The notes below the pieces were generated by a model. The model ran no database searches. It was not told the origin of the DNA and saw only the letters and a program-made list of their open reading frames with translations. DNA of 64,000 bases. Source: an uncultured Muribaculaceae bacterium (lineage in GTDB: Bacteria > Bacteroidota > Bacteroidia > Bacteroidales > Muribaculaceae). Positions 51,321-59,834 of the stretch are shown in pieces; within the stretch, counting starts at the first letter, position 1; every line of letters begins with the position of its first letter. Where the stretch lies: assembly GCA_910589055.1 (NCBI GenBank), contig CAJURN010000018.1, positions 1-64,000 of the forward strand. Direction: 5' to 3'. The translations under genes were made by a program, and so were the position numbers.

Positions 51321-53276
51321 ATGAAAATTCAACACCTCGTACTCGCCGGAGAATTGGCTTGCATTGCATTGCCTGTCAGCGGCGGCACAGTGGGCAGTCC
51401 TGACGGACGTCTTGTAGTTACAACCGACATAGTCGACGGAGTTCCTGTCTATTCCGTTACTTATGACGGCAAGACAATCCTCGAGCAATCACCCCTTGGT
51501 TTTGTTTCAAATGCCGGTGATTTCTCGAAATCACTTGTTCTCGACGGTGAGAAGTCTTCGCAAGTGAACAAGACTTACAAGCAGGACAAAATCAAAAAAA
51601 GCGAAATTGAATTCAATGCCAACCGCCTCAAAACCACATATCGCAATGCCGACGGTGGCAAAATGAGTATTGAATGGCTGGTGTCCGACAATGATATAGC
51701 CTTCCGTTATGTCATTCCCGCTCAGGGCGAGACCCGCAGCATGACTATCGAAAAGGAAGCCACGGGCTACCGTTTCCCTTCGTTTACAACTACGTTCCTT
51801 TCGCCGCAGAGCGATCCCATGTTGGGCTGGAAACGCACCAAACCTTCTTATGAGGAACCCTACAAGGCTGATGCCGCAATGAGCGAGCCGTCGCTCTATG
51901 GCCGCGGATACACATTCCCCGCTCTGTTCCATGTGGGCGATAATGGTTGGGCGCTCCTGACCGAAACGGGTGTGGACGGTTCTTTCTGCGGTTCGCGCCT
52001 TGGCGAATATGAGGGTGACGGACTCTATACGGTGGCTTATCCCATGCCGGGCGAAAACAACGGAAACGGAACTGCCGCTCCGGCAATCGCTCTTCCGGGA
52101 AAAACTCCCTGGCGCACAATCACGGTGGGAAATACGCTCAAGCCGATTGTTGAGACAACAATACCCTGGGACGTGGTGGAACCTCTGTATGAGACTTCAC
52201 GCCCTGCACGCGCCGCGCGCGGCACATGGAGCTGGCTTCTTTGGCAGGACGGCTCCATTAACTACGACGACCAGAAGACTTTCATTGACTTTGCAGCCGA
52301 CATGGGCTACGAAAACGTGCTCATCGACAACTGGTGGGACAATAACATCGGCCGCGAACGTATGGCCGAACTCGCTGAGTATGCCCGCTCGAAAGGTGTG
52401 CATCTTATCATCTGGTATTCTTCGAGCGGCTGGTGGAACGACATCGAACAAAGCCCCGTAAATATCATGTCGCGTCCTATCCCGCGCAAGAAAGAAATGA
52501 AATGGCTCCGCGACATTGGTGTGGATGCTATAAAGGTTGACTTTTTCGGAGGAGACAAGCAGGAGACTTTCCGACTCTATGAGGATATCCTCAGTGATGC
52601 CGCCGACTACGGACTGGATGTGATTTTCCACGGTTGCACGCTTCCCCGAGGTTGGGAACGCATGTATCCCAACTATGTTGGCAGCGAGGCTGTGCTCGCT
52701 TCGGAAAACCTTGTTTTCGACCAGAAATTCTGCGACCAAGCTCCGTTCAACGCATCTTTGCATCCCTTTATCCGCAATGCCGTGGGATGTATGGAATACG
52801 GTGGCACGGTGCTCAACAAGCGCTATCACAAGAAAGCCGACAAGGGAAATATCCGCCGTACCACCGATGCGTTCGAACTTGCAACAGCGATACTTTTCCA
52901 GAATCCCGTCCAGAATTTCGCCCTTGCGCCGAACAACCTCACCGATGCCCCGGCTGATGCCATTGAGTTCATGAAGGCTGTGCCCACTACATGGGATGAA
53001 ACTGTGTTTATCGACGGTTATCCCGGCAAATATGCAGTTGTGGCACGCCGCCATGCCGACAAGTGGTATATTGCAGGCGTGAGCAATACCGACGACACCC
53101 GCAAGCTCGTGCTTTCGCTTCCAATGCTCTCGAAGGGCCAGGAGGTGACATTATATGCCGATGACTCCAAGGGCAAGCCTTTGGCTGCGACTGCATTGAA
53201 AGTCAAGAATCCCGATGCCGTCAAGCTCCCCATGGCTCCCAACGGCGGCTTTGTCATCGTGGCAGATGCGAAGTAA
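51321..53276 (+). CDS. GH97 glycoside hydrolase, probable retaining alpha-galactosidase type
   Basis: This 651-residue secreted enzyme has a signal peptide, an N-terminal beta-sandwich (about 25-275), a (beta/alpha)8 barrel and a C-terminal beta domain. 'NWWDNNIGRERMAELAEYAR' and 'AIKVDFFGGDKQETFRLYED' are GH97 barrel motifs. D407 in KVDFF corresponds, as I recall, to the nucleophile of the retaining GH97b enzyme, and E456 in 'VGSEAVLASE' to its acid/base. Inverting SusB-type members lack the Asp. Retaining alpha-galactosidase is therefore favoured over alpha-glucosidase. It stands alone, with three tandem promoter repeats upstream. Confidence 0.88.
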   Translation: MKIQHLVLAGELACIALPVSGGTVGSPDGRLVVTTDIVDGVPVYSVTYDGKTILEQSPLGFVSNAGDFSKSLVLDGEKSSQVNKTYKQDKIKKSEIEFNANRLKTTYRNADGGKMSIEWLVSDNDIAFRYVIPAQGETRSMTIEKEATGYRFPSFTTTFLSPQSDPMLGWKRTKPSYEEPYKADAAMSEPSLYGRGYTFPALFHVGDNGWALLTETGVDGSFCGSRLGEYEGDGLYTVAYPMPGENNGNGTAAPAIALPGKTPWRTITVGNTLKPIVETTIPWDVVEPLYETSRPARAARGTWSWLLWQDGSINYDDQKTFIDFAADMGYENVLIDNWWDNNIGRERMAELAEYARSKGVHLIIWYSSSGWWNDIEQSPVNIMSRPIPRKKEMKWLRDIGVDAIKVDFFGGDKQETFRLYEDILSDAADYGLDVIFHGCTLPRGWERMYPNYVGSEAVLASENLVFDQKFCDQAPFNASLHPFIRNAVGCMEYGGTVLNKRYHKKADKGNIRRTTDAFELATAILFQNPVQNFALAPNNLTDAPADAIEFMKAVPTTWDETVFIDGYPGKYAVVARRHADKWYIAGVSNTDDTRKLVLSLPMLSKGQEVTLYADDSKGKPLAATALKVKNPDAVKLPMAPNGGFVIVADAK

Positions 53277-53314
53277 TTCCCTGTAAAAAGGATTAAAGAT
53301 TAAGGATTAGAGAT

Positions 53315-53353
53315 TAGCCTTGCAAGGTGCTGTATCGGCAACTTGCAAGGCTA
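53315..53353 (+). terminator. 12-bp perfect inverted repeat after GH97, possible terminator
   Basis: TAGCCTTGCAAG (53315-53326) and CTTGCAAGGCTA (53342-53353) are exact reverse complements. No T-run follows directly, so termination strength is unclear. It could equally be a remnant repeat. Confidence 0.4.
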
Positions 53354-53365
53354 AATTTTGCAAAA

Positions 53366-53397
53366 TTTGTAAGGTTGAAAAATTATGCGTACCTTTG
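53366..53397 (+). promoter_or_regulatory. Promoter of tRNA-Leu
   Basis: TTTG at 53366-53369 and TACCTTTG at 53390-53397 with 20 bases between match the -33/-7 consensus; the mature tRNA begins 11 bases later. Confidence 0.65.
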
Positions 53398-53407
53398 CAC
53401 CGTTCTC

Positions 53408-53489
53408 GCGCATGTGGCGTAATTGGTAGCCGCGTTAGACTTAGGATCTAATGTCTCAGGACGTGGGGGTTCGAGTCCCTTCATGCGCA
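53408..53489 (+). tRNA. tRNA-Leu (UAG anticodon)
   Basis: An 82-base cloverleaf. The 7-bp acceptor stem is GCGCATG/CATGCGC with discriminator A at 53489. The anticodon stem TTAGA/TCTAA surrounds loop CTTAGGA, giving anticodon TAG at 53442-53444. A long variable arm typical of class II tRNAs and a GTTCGAGTC T-loop region follow. It reads CUA (and by wobble other CUN) leucine codons. CCA is not encoded. Confidence 0.92.
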
Positions 53490-53491
53490 CG

Positions 53492-53541
53492 AAACGCGAA
53501 AGCCGCCGGATTAAACAACCCGGCGGCTTTCGCGTTTTTTT
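53492..53541 (+). terminator. Strong terminator after tRNA-Leu
   Basis: An arm of AAACGCGAAAGCCGCCGG pairs with CCGGCGGCTTTCGCGTTT across a short loop, followed by a T-run. It sits between convergent genes and may also stop the antitoxin transcript from the other side. Confidence 0.8.
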
Positions 53542-53548
53542 GTCAGGA

Positions 53549-53878
53549 TTATCGGGCGGCTCCTATTGTCACGGGCTCGAGGTCGAGGCCGTTGATGGAG
53601 AATGTGGCGCTTAATCCGAGGGCATTAAGCACGCGGATGATGGTTGTGATTGTGACATTACGTCCGCTCTCGATTTTGGATATCTGCGCGGCCTGAACAC
53701 CTACACGTTCGCCAAGCTCGGCCTGGGTGAGGTGACTGGCCTTGCGGGCGTTCTTGATAGATGCGCCAATCAGTGCCGACGCCACTTCGGCATCAAAATC
53801 TTCACGCTCGGGAGTCCCTTTCGGGCCGATGATTTCATCTGTAAGCGAATCTAATGTGTACCACTGTTTGTCTTCCAT
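53549..53878 (-). CDS. higA: HigA-like XRE antitoxin
   Basis: The protein has 109 residues from ATG 53878, 7 bases after the toxin stop. The helix-turn-helix of the XRE type spans about 45-100 ('LTQAELGERVGVQAAQISKI', 'NVTITTIIRVLNALG'). In HigBA modules, order is toxin then antitoxin, and the antitoxin neutralises the toxin and represses the shared promoter. The 34-bp palindrome upstream of the toxin gene is its probable operator. The in-frame extension to 53905 begins with TTG inside the toxin gene and is not preferred. Confidence 0.85.
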   Translation of the reverse strand: MEDKQWYTLDSLTDEIIGPKGTPEREDFDAEVASALIGASIKNARKASHLTQAELGERVGVQAAQISKIESGRNVTITTIIRVLNALGLSATFSINGLDLEPVTIGAAR

Positions 53879-53885
53879 ATGTATA

Positions 53886-54233
53886 TCAATATCTTTTTTG
53901 TTCAAAATATAGTTTTCTTGCGTTCTCGGCCTTTTCTATTTCTTTTATCGGAGTCTTGTCTGTTTTCTTGACAAATCCATGTGTGGTTATAATCAGGGTT
54001 TCCTCTGTTGTGTCCCAAAATGCGAGCAATCGGTAGCAAATACCCATGTATAAGGTTCTGAATTCCCATATATTGGTTCCGGTTAATTTTTTAAATAACT
54101 CTTTATCTATCAATCCTCCGGCTATGACATTCAGGTTGTAAACCACTTTGTTTGCTGCTTTAGGAGGCATGGATTTAATGAAATTCCGAACCTCGGCGTT
54201 CAGGATTATTTTGTATTTAAGTTGCTGGTTCAT
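53886..54233 (-). CDS. higB: HigB-like (RelE superfamily/Gp49-like) toxin
   Basis: The 115-residue protein from ATG 54233 shows the RelE/HigB fold pattern: 'NAEVRNFIKSMPPKAANKV', 'FKKLTGTNIWEFRTLYMGICYRLLAFWD' and 'IITTHGFVKKTDKTPIKEI'. The latter carries the His/Lys-rich segment typical of Gp49-like toxins. Such toxins cut mRNA on the ribosome. An upstream ATG at 54260 is rejected because it lies inside the -7 element. First gene of a two-gene operon with the antitoxin. Confidence 0.85.
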   Translation of the reverse strand: MNQQLKYKIILNAEVRNFIKSMPPKAANKVVYNLNVIAGGLIDKELFKKLTGTNIWEFRTLYMGICYRLLAFWDTTEETLIITTHGFVKKTDKTPIKEIEKAENARKLYFEQKRY

Positions 54234-54257
54234 CGCGCGCTTTATATAAGGACAATG

Positions 54258-54298
54258 CAAATATAGAAAAAGTTTTCCATATATGGAAAACTTTTTCT
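54258..54298 (-). promoter_or_regulatory. Toxin-antitoxin promoter with a 34-bp perfect palindromic operator
   Basis: On the minus strand TATATTTG (54258-54265) is a perfect -7 element. Immediately upstream is a perfect 34-bp palindrome (54265-54298) with half-site AGAAAAAGTTTTCCATA. It covers the -33 region and spacer, so a dimeric repressor bound here would block transcription. HigA autoregulation is the natural explanation. Transcription near 54251 also fixes ATG 54233 as toxin start. Confidence 0.75.
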
Positions 54299-54324
54299 TG
54301 CCTTACATAGCGGTATAAAAAAGA

Positions 54325-54347
54325 AAACCCGACTGAAAGTCGGGTTT
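54325..54347 (-). terminator. Terminator of tRNA-Cys
   Basis: On the minus strand an AAACCCGACT/AGTCGGGTTT hairpin is followed by a run of T (TTTTCTTTTTT), just after the tRNA-Cys 3' end. Confidence 0.75.
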
Positions 54348-54353
54348 CAATTG

Positions 54354-54424
54354 AGGTTCCTAGCAGAATCGAACTGCTGTAAACGGTTTTGCAGACCGGT
54401 GCCTAACCACTCGGCCAAGGAACC
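54354..54424 (-). tRNA. tRNA-Cys (GCA anticodon)
   Basis: A 71-base cloverleaf on the minus strand. Acceptor GGTTCCT/AGGAACC has discriminator U (the usual Cys identity base). The anticodon loop CTGCAAA gives GCA, and the T-loop reads TTCGATT. It reads UGC/UGU codons. CCA is not encoded. Confidence 0.92.
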
Positions 54425-54442
54425 ATTCGTGGTTTGTGGTTG

Positions 54443-54474
54443 CAAAGGTAGGTACTTTTTTTTTATTGTGCAAA
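54443..54474 (-). promoter_or_regulatory. Promoter of tRNA-Cys
   Basis: On the minus strand TTTG at 54471-54474 and TACCTTTG at 54443-54450 match the consensus; the tRNA starts 19 bases after the -7 element. Confidence 0.6.
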
Positions 54475-54495
54475 TTTTTTTCAGTATTGGTGATG

Positions 54496-54540
54496 AAAAA
54501 ATGCCGGAGAGGCTGTCAGAAACCTTCTCCGGCATTTTTT
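54496..54540 (-). terminator. Terminator of the M3 peptidase gene
   Basis: ATGCCGGAGA and TTCTCCGGCAT arms are flanked by A-run and T-run on the respective sides, forming a stable hairpin 20 bases after the peptidase stop on the minus strand. Confidence 0.75.
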
Positions 54541-54560
54541 ATTTGAGGTGAAGCGGTGGA

Positions 54561-56714
54561 TTATTTGCCGCTTTTTTCCTTGAGATCAACGTTGGGTATG
54601 GGTTTGAGACCACGGTTGCGCAGGAGTGCGTCGACCGAAGGCTCTTTGCCACGGAAGTTCACGTAGAGTACCATCGGGTCTTCCGAACCGCCTTTTTCGA
54701 GCACGTTTTCTTTGAATTTCTGTGCTGTCTCGGGGTCGAAGATGCCTTTTTCCTTGAAAAGTTCGAAGCCGTCGGTGTCGAGTACTTCAGCCCACAGGTA
54801 GGTGTAGTAGCCCGAAGCATAGCCGTCGCTGCCGAAGATGTGCTTGAAGTAGGGCGAGCGGTAGCGGAAGGTGAGTTCTGCAGGCATGCCGAGGTTCTGA
54901 GCCACTTCTTTTTCAAATGCGGCGATGTCGATGTCGCCTTCGGGGTTGAGTTTGCCGTACTGGAGGTCGAGCAGCGCGGCGCCTGTGAGTTCTGCGGTGG
55001 TGAAGCCCTGATTGTGGGTTGATGCAGCCTCAAGTTTTGCAATCAGCTCGTCGGGAATTGTCTCGCCGGTCTTGTAGTGGTGGGCGTAGGTGCGGAGCAG
55101 TTCGGGTTCGAAAGCCCAGTGTTCGTGAATCTGCGAGGGAAGTTCAACGAAATCGCGGTCAACGTTGGTGCCGGCCTGTCCTTTGTAGCGGGCGCGGGAA
55201 AGCATGCCGTGGAGACCGTGGCCGAATTCATGGAACATTGTCTCAACTTCGTCGATGGTGAGCAGGGCAGGGGTGTCGGCTGTGGGACGGGTGAAGTTAC
55301 CTACATTGTAGATTACGGGACGGGAAGAGGTTCCGTCTTCCTTCTGCCATGAGCCCTTGAACTCGCTCATCCATGCTCCCTGACGCTTGGAAGCGCGGGG
55401 GAAGTAGTCGGTCATGAACACTGCGATGTGCTCGCCGGTCTTGGCGTCGGTCACGTCGTACACGGTCACTTCGTCGTAGTACTTGGGAGCGTCGGGCATT
55501 TCGGTGAACTTGATGCCGTAGAGACGTTCGGCCATGCCGAAGATACCGTTGCGTACGGAGTCGACTGCGAAATATTCGCGTACCTTGGCTTCGTCGAGGT
55601 CATATTTCTTCTGGCGCACTTTCTCGGCGTAATAGTAGTAGTCGTAGGGTGCGATTTCGAATGTGTTGCCCTCGGCATTTGAGAGAGCCTGCATTTCGGC
55701 AACCTCTTCTTTTACGCGGGCCACAGCCGGACGCCAGATCTGCATGAGCAGGTTTTCGGCGTTTTCGGTGGTCTTAGCCATCACGTTGTCGGTCATGTAA
55801 GCGCCGAAGTTCTCGAAGCCGAGAAGTTTGGCTTTTTTGGCGCGGGCCTGGAGAATCTTGTTGATTACGGGCAGATTGTTGTATGTGCCGTCGGAAGCGA
55901 GGTTGGTGTAGCCTTCGTACATTTCGCGGCGCAGGTCGCGGTCGTCGGCATACTGGAGAAGGGGCAGACGGCTCGGAGCGTGGAGGGTGAACACCCACTT
56001 GCCTTCGCCGAGATTGCGCGATGCGGCTTCCTCAGCAGCCATGGCAACGCTCGATGCAGGGAGTCCGGCAAGGCGTGCGCTGTCGCTCACGACGATCTCA
56101 AACTCGTTTGTGGCGTTGAGCAGATTCTTGTTGTACTTGAGGTAGAGGCCTGTAAGCTCTGTATTGAGAGCCTTGAGCTCTTCCTTCTGCGCTGCGTCGA
56201 GCAGGGCGCCGTTACGGGCAAATTCCTTGTAGTACTTTTCGGTGAGCAGGCGCTGGTCGTTATCAAGTCCCGCACGGTTGTCGTAAACGGTCTTGATGCG
56301 GGCGAATAGGGCATCGTTCATTGTGATTTCATCGGAGAAGTTGCTGTACGTGGGATAGAACTTTTCCGAGATTTCCACCATTTCGGGGGAGGAGTTTGAT
56401 TCGTCGAGAGCGAAGAACACCATCGACACCTTGTCCAGGATTTCGCCCGAGCGGTCAAGAGCGAGGATCGTGTTATCGAAAGTCGCTTCGGCAGGATTGT
56501 TGACGATAGAGTCGATCTGAGCCTTTTTCTGTTCGATTCCGGCCTGGAGAGCAGGCATGTAGTCGGAATAGCTGATGCTGTCGAAAGGCGGGATTTCGTA
56601 GGGAGTGGTGTACGCCTTTACAAAAGGATTGTCACTCATGTCGGTTTTTTTTGAGCAGGACACGCCACCGGCGATAACGGCTGCGGCTGCGATTGAGAGA
56701 ATCAGTTTGTTCAT
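54561..56714 (-). CDS. dcp: M3 family metallopeptidase (peptidyl-dipeptidase Dcp), lipoprotein
   Basis: The protein has 717 residues. A lipoprotein signal (lipobox 'GGVSC', Cys20) is followed by a large helical M3 fold. The zinc motif is H495-E-F-G-H499 in 'MFHEFGHGLHGML'. The usual M3 'ELPSQIHEHWAFEPELL' glutamate region and 'YYTYLWAEVLDTDGF' C-terminal segment are present. It removes dipeptides from the C-terminus of peptides; a lipid anchor suggests periplasmic or outer-membrane location. Its promoter lies within a copy of the promoter repeat. Confidence 0.93.
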   Translation of the reverse strand: MNKLILSIAAAAVIAGGVSCSKKTDMSDNPFVKAYTTPYEIPPFDSISYSDYMPALQAGIEQKKAQIDSIVNNPAEATFDNTILALDRSGEILDKVSMVFFALDESNSSPEMVEISEKFYPTYSNFSDEITMNDALFARIKTVYDNRAGLDNDQRLLTEKYYKEFARNGALLDAAQKEELKALNTELTGLYLKYNKNLLNATNEFEIVVSDSARLAGLPASSVAMAAEEAASRNLGEGKWVFTLHAPSRLPLLQYADDRDLRREMYEGYTNLASDGTYNNLPVINKILQARAKKAKLLGFENFGAYMTDNVMAKTTENAENLLMQIWRPAVARVKEEVAEMQALSNAEGNTFEIAPYDYYYYAEKVRQKKYDLDEAKVREYFAVDSVRNGIFGMAERLYGIKFTEMPDAPKYYDEVTVYDVTDAKTGEHIAVFMTDYFPRASKRQGAWMSEFKGSWQKEDGTSSRPVIYNVGNFTRPTADTPALLTIDEVETMFHEFGHGLHGMLSRARYKGQAGTNVDRDFVELPSQIHEHWAFEPELLRTYAHHYKTGETIPDELIAKLEAASTHNQGFTTAELTGAALLDLQYGKLNPEGDIDIAAFEKEVAQNLGMPAELTFRYRSPYFKHIFGSDGYASGYYTYLWAEVLDTDGFELFKEKGIFDPETAQKFKENVLEKGGSEDPMVLYVNFRGKEPSVDALLRNRGLKPIPNVDLKEKSGK

Positions 56715-56746
56715 TATATATAATTATGTGATATGATGTTCCGGTG

Positions 56747-56785
56747 CAAAAATACGAATAAGCGAGGGCAATGCCAAATTTATTT
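56747..56785 (-). promoter_or_regulatory. Promoter-bearing repeat (half palindrome) upstream of dcp
   Basis: The minus strand reads AAATAAATTTGGCATTGCC followed by CTCGCTTATTCGTATTTTTG, the same unit as at 62-110 and 51096-51283. The -7 element TATTTTTG lies at 56747-56754. Only the right half of the palindrome is kept. Confidence 0.6.
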
Positions 56786-56847
56786 ATAAACCTGATGACA
56801 TCAACCATCGGGACGGAACGCTTGTTTTAATATAAAACTTCATCATT

Positions 56848-57540
56848 ATGCTTGCCTCATTGCGTCCACATACATCCCGCCGCGGTGAAATCCTTTTGAT
56901 TATCACCCATATACTTGTGCTTGCAGGCTCTCTCATACTGGTGCTGATGATTACCGACGACTGCCTGCGCAACGAGTCGTTCCTGCGCGACCCGCGCTAC
57001 ATCCATGCGCAGTTCTGGATCTGTATGCTTTTCATCGCCGACATCGCAATTGGATTCTTTTTCTCGCCGCGCAAGCTCCGTTATGTGCTCGAAAACGTGT
57101 TCTACCTTCTCATCTGCATCCCATGGCTCAACATAATCCATCATTACGGCATCCCCGTGCCCGACCGATGGCAATTTCTGATACGCCTGCTCCCGATGGT
57201 AAGGTCGGCACTTGTGTTTGCAGTAGTAGTGAGCACGCTTACCGACAATCGCGTCTCAAGCCTGCTGTCGGCATACCTCGCCCTGCTGGCGATGGTGGTG
57301 TATTTCTCAAGCGTGATGTTTTTCGTGGAGGAACATGCCGTGAACCCCGAGGTGCACAGTTTCCGCGATTCAATCTACTGGTGCGTGATGAACATGACAA
57401 CCACCGGAAGTCAGATTACCGAGTACACGCCCGTCGGGAAGTGTCTGGCCGTGCTGTTGCCTGCCATGGGGCTGATACTGTTTCCGGTTTTCACGGTGTA
57501 CATAGCCAATGCCGTGAGTCCGTCGCAATCAAAAGCCTGA
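56848..57540 (+). CDS. Ion-channel-family membrane protein with unusual selectivity filter
   Basis: This 230-residue protein has about six membrane segments in a voltage-gated-like layout (S1 about 15-36, S4-like 'RWQFLIRLLPMVRSALVF', pore 'SFRDSIYWCVMNMTTTGSQI'). The K+ channel filter (TVGYGD) is here T185-T186-G187-S188-Q189, so the Tyr and second Gly are missing. 'EYTPVGK' after it fits the usual pore-exit loop. It may be a non-selective or inactive relative. It stands alone between dcp (divergent) and rluA-type genes. Confidence 0.75.
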   Translation: MLASLRPHTSRRGEILLIITHILVLAGSLILVLMITDDCLRNESFLRDPRYIHAQFWICMLFIADIAIGFFFSPRKLRYVLENVFYLLICIPWLNIIHHYGIPVPDRWQFLIRLLPMVRSALVFAVVVSTLTDNRVSSLLSAYLALLAMVVYFSSVMFFVEEHAVNPEVHSFRDSIYWCVMNMTTTGSQITEYTPVGKCLAVLLPAMGLILFPVFTVYIANAVSPSQSKA

Positions 57541-57548
57541 CACACATA

Positions 57549-57579
57549 TTGCGCATGATGTCTAAATTGATTAATTTTG
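57549..57579 (+). promoter_or_regulatory. Promoter of the pseudouridine synthase-fmt pair
   Basis: TTG at 57549-57551 and TAATTTTG at 57572-57579 with 20 bases between. The ATG at 57587 is 7 bases after the -7 element, again implying a nearly leaderless mRNA. Confidence 0.5.
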
Positions 57580-57586
57580 CGTCAAT

Positions 57587-58276
57587 ATGGAAATACTCTA
57601 CGAAGACAATCATATAATCATAGTCAACAAGGCCGCCGGAGAAATCGTCCAGGGCGACAAGACCGGAGACGAACCTCTGTCGGAGACCTTGAAGAAATTC
57701 ATAAAGGAGCGCGATGCCAAGCCGGGTAACGTGTTCATGGGCGTAGTGCACCGTCTCGACCGCCCCGTAGCCGGAGTGGTGGTGTTTGCCAAGACATCCA
57801 AAGCCCTGTCCCGGCTCAATGAAATGTTCCGCAACGGCGACGTGCACAAGACCTACTGGGCCGTGAGCCGTAACCGTCCTGAAGTACCCGAGGCCACGCT
57901 GACACACTATATCAGCACCGTGGAGCGCACCAATAAGTCCTATGCTTCCACCACGCCTAAAGCAGGAGCCAAGGAAGCGCGCCTCCACTACCGTCTTATC
58001 GCATCTTCCGAGCGGTATCACCTCATCGAAGTCAATCTTATGACCGGACGCAAGCATCAGATACGCGTGCAGCTCAGCTCAATCGGCTGCCCCGTGCGCG
58101 GCGACCTGAAATACGGCGACAAGCGCAGCAATCCCGACGGAAGCATTTCCCTTCTGGCCCGGCACATCAGTTTCGTGCATCCGGTGTCGAAGCAACTTAT
58201 CGACGTGACAGCCCCTGTTCCGCAGGGCGACCCTCTGTGGCTCGCCCTTGAGAAAAACGCCCAATCAAACCAATAA
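57587..58276 (+). CDS. RluA family pseudouridine synthase
   Basis: This 229-residue protein has the catalytic motif HRLDRPVAGV with D58, plus 'RKHQIRVQLSSIGCPVRGDLKYG', the family's C-terminal signature. It lacks an S4 domain, so it is a short RluA-type enzyme (compare RluC/TruC-like). It isomerises specific uridines in rRNA or tRNA. It is followed 5 bases later by fmt, a common translation-related pairing. Confidence 0.92.
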   Translation: MEILYEDNHIIIVNKAAGEIVQGDKTGDEPLSETLKKFIKERDAKPGNVFMGVVHRLDRPVAGVVVFAKTSKALSRLNEMFRNGDVHKTYWAVSRNRPEVPEATLTHYISTVERTNKSYASTTPKAGAKEARLHYRLIASSERYHLIEVNLMTGRKHQIRVQLSSIGCPVRGDLKYGDKRSNPDGSISLLARHISFVHPVSKQLIDVTAPVPQGDPLWLALEKNAQSNQ

Positions 58277-58281
58277 AGCAC

Positions 58282-59295
58282 ATGATTGAAAAGAAAGACC
58301 TCAAGATAGTTTTTTTCGGTACTCCCGAATTTGCAGTCGAGAGCCTTGACAAGCTCTACACCGAAGGCTACAACATAGCCGCCGTAGTGACAATGCCCGA
58401 TAAGCCCGCAGGTCGGGGACACAAGATGCTCCATTCAGCCGTAAAGGAGTACGCCCTTGAAAAAGGTCTGCCCCTTCTCCAGCCCGTGAAGCTCAAGGAC
58501 GAGGAATTTGTGGGCGAGCTGCGCCGCATCAACGCCGACCTTTTCATCGTGATAGCTTTCCGCATGCTTCCTGAAGTTGTGTGGACTATGCCCCGGCTCG
58601 GCACGTTCAATCTCCATGCCTCCCTGCTCCCGAAATATCGCGGCGCCGCACCCATAAACTGGGCAGTGATGAACGGAGAGAAAGAAACGGGAGTGACAAC
58701 ATTCTTTCTCAAACATGAAATCGACACCGGCGATATAATCAGGCAAGAGCGCATTGCCATCGGCGCAGGCGAAAATGTCGGCTCCGTCCACGACCGCCTG
58801 ATGCACCTCGGCGCCGAGCTTACAGCCGACACTGTGGCGCATATTCTCGCCGGAGATTTGAAGCCCGTGTCCCAGGATAAACTGCTCAAGGGTGCCGAAG
58901 CCATTCCTGCCCCCAAGATATTTAAGGAAACATGCCGTATCGACTGGAACCGCACCGCAACCGAACTTCACAACTTCGTGCGTGGTCTTTCGCCATATCC
59001 CTGCGCATGGACCGAACTCCGGGCTTCTGAAGGCTGCGATGATGAGCTGCTCGCCACTTTGAAAATAGGCGAAGCCCGCATCTACAACCAGCATCCAAAG
59101 GAAGGTGCCGTACCCGGCACAGTCTCATATCTGCGCCTGGGCAAAATGATTATTACCTGCGGCGACGGCTCAGAGCTGGAAATCATGCGCCTGCAACCGT
59201 CAGGCAAAAAAATGATGGATACCGCCGAATTCTGCCGCGGATTCCGCATCCCCACAGGCGACGACGGCAAGGACACGGCTCTGAAAGTGGAATAG
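58282..59295 (+). CDS. fmt: Methionyl-tRNA formyltransferase
   Basis: This 337-residue enzyme has N-terminal 'KIVFFGTPEFAVESLDKLY' and the 10-formyl-THF/active-site segment 'NLHASLLPKYRGAAPINWA' (catalytic Asn and His). 'FLKHEIDTGDIIRQE' carries the catalytic Asp, and a C-terminal tRNA-binding domain starts at about 215. It formylates initiator Met-tRNA in the cytosol. Length is typical of the family. Confidence 0.96.
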   Translation: MIEKKDLKIVFFGTPEFAVESLDKLYTEGYNIAAVVTMPDKPAGRGHKMLHSAVKEYALEKGLPLLQPVKLKDEEFVGELRRINADLFIVIAFRMLPEVVWTMPRLGTFNLHASLLPKYRGAAPINWAVMNGEKETGVTTFFLKHEIDTGDIIRQERIAIGAGENVGSVHDRLMHLGAELTADTVAHILAGDLKPVSQDKLLKGAEAIPAPKIFKETCRIDWNRTATELHNFVRGLSPYPCAWTELRASEGCDDELLATLKIGEARIYNQHPKEGAVPGTVSYLRLGKMIITCGDGSELEIMRLQPSGKKMMDTAEFCRGFRIPTGDDGKDTALKVE

Positions 59296-59513
59296 CGTTA
59301 ACACTCTTTCATACATCCTTTTGCATTATTAGCAGATAAAATTCGGCTTATTCACACTTTTTTCTTAATTTTACAACCGCATTATATACGGATGGCTTTT
59401 TATCCGAACTTATATGCCGCTGAAACGTTAGTTTATTAAAAAGGGTGTCTCCGCTCTCCGCGGCGGCACATACTTGCATAAACTGACATTTCAACCGTAA
59501 AAAACTGCTAATT

Positions 59514-59786
59514 ATGAGTACTAATCAAGAAAGTCCCGAAAGACGTCCCGCCTCAGGCGCAGGAATCCCCAAAACGAACATGATTCTCCGCATGGTATTC
59601 GGAATATTCATGATAATCGTGTATGTTGGCATGGGTGTGCTTCTGCTCATCAACTTCTTCGACTGGAGCGGCGACTGGGCCTGGACACGTTACATTGTCG
59701 GCATCGTGCTTGTGATATATGGCCTGTGGCGAGCCTACCGCCAGATTAAAGGAATCGACGACCCCTACCGCGATTCCGACAGGTAG
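59514..59786 (+). CDS. Small two-span membrane protein, function unknown
   Basis: The 90-residue protein has a polar N-terminus (about 1-24) and two hydrophobic segments at about 26-48 and 57-75, then a short charged tail. No catalytic motif is seen. It lies upstream of a PstS-like lipoprotein and TPR protein in the same direction, with 48 bases between. It may be part of that group. The 218-base region before it has no clear promoter match. Confidence 0.75.
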   Translation: MSTNQESPERRPASGAGIPKTNMILRMVFGIFMIIVYVGMGVLLLINFFDWSGDWAWTRYIVGIVLVIYGLWRAYRQIKGIDDPYRDSDR

Positions 59787-59834
59787 AATCCACGCATACA
59801 CATAAGCACATATTCACCCGAAAATCTTCACGAC

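Noticed and set aside
53886..54260. Longer toxin start at 54260
   Set aside because: That ATG lies inside the -7 element, so it would not be transcribed.
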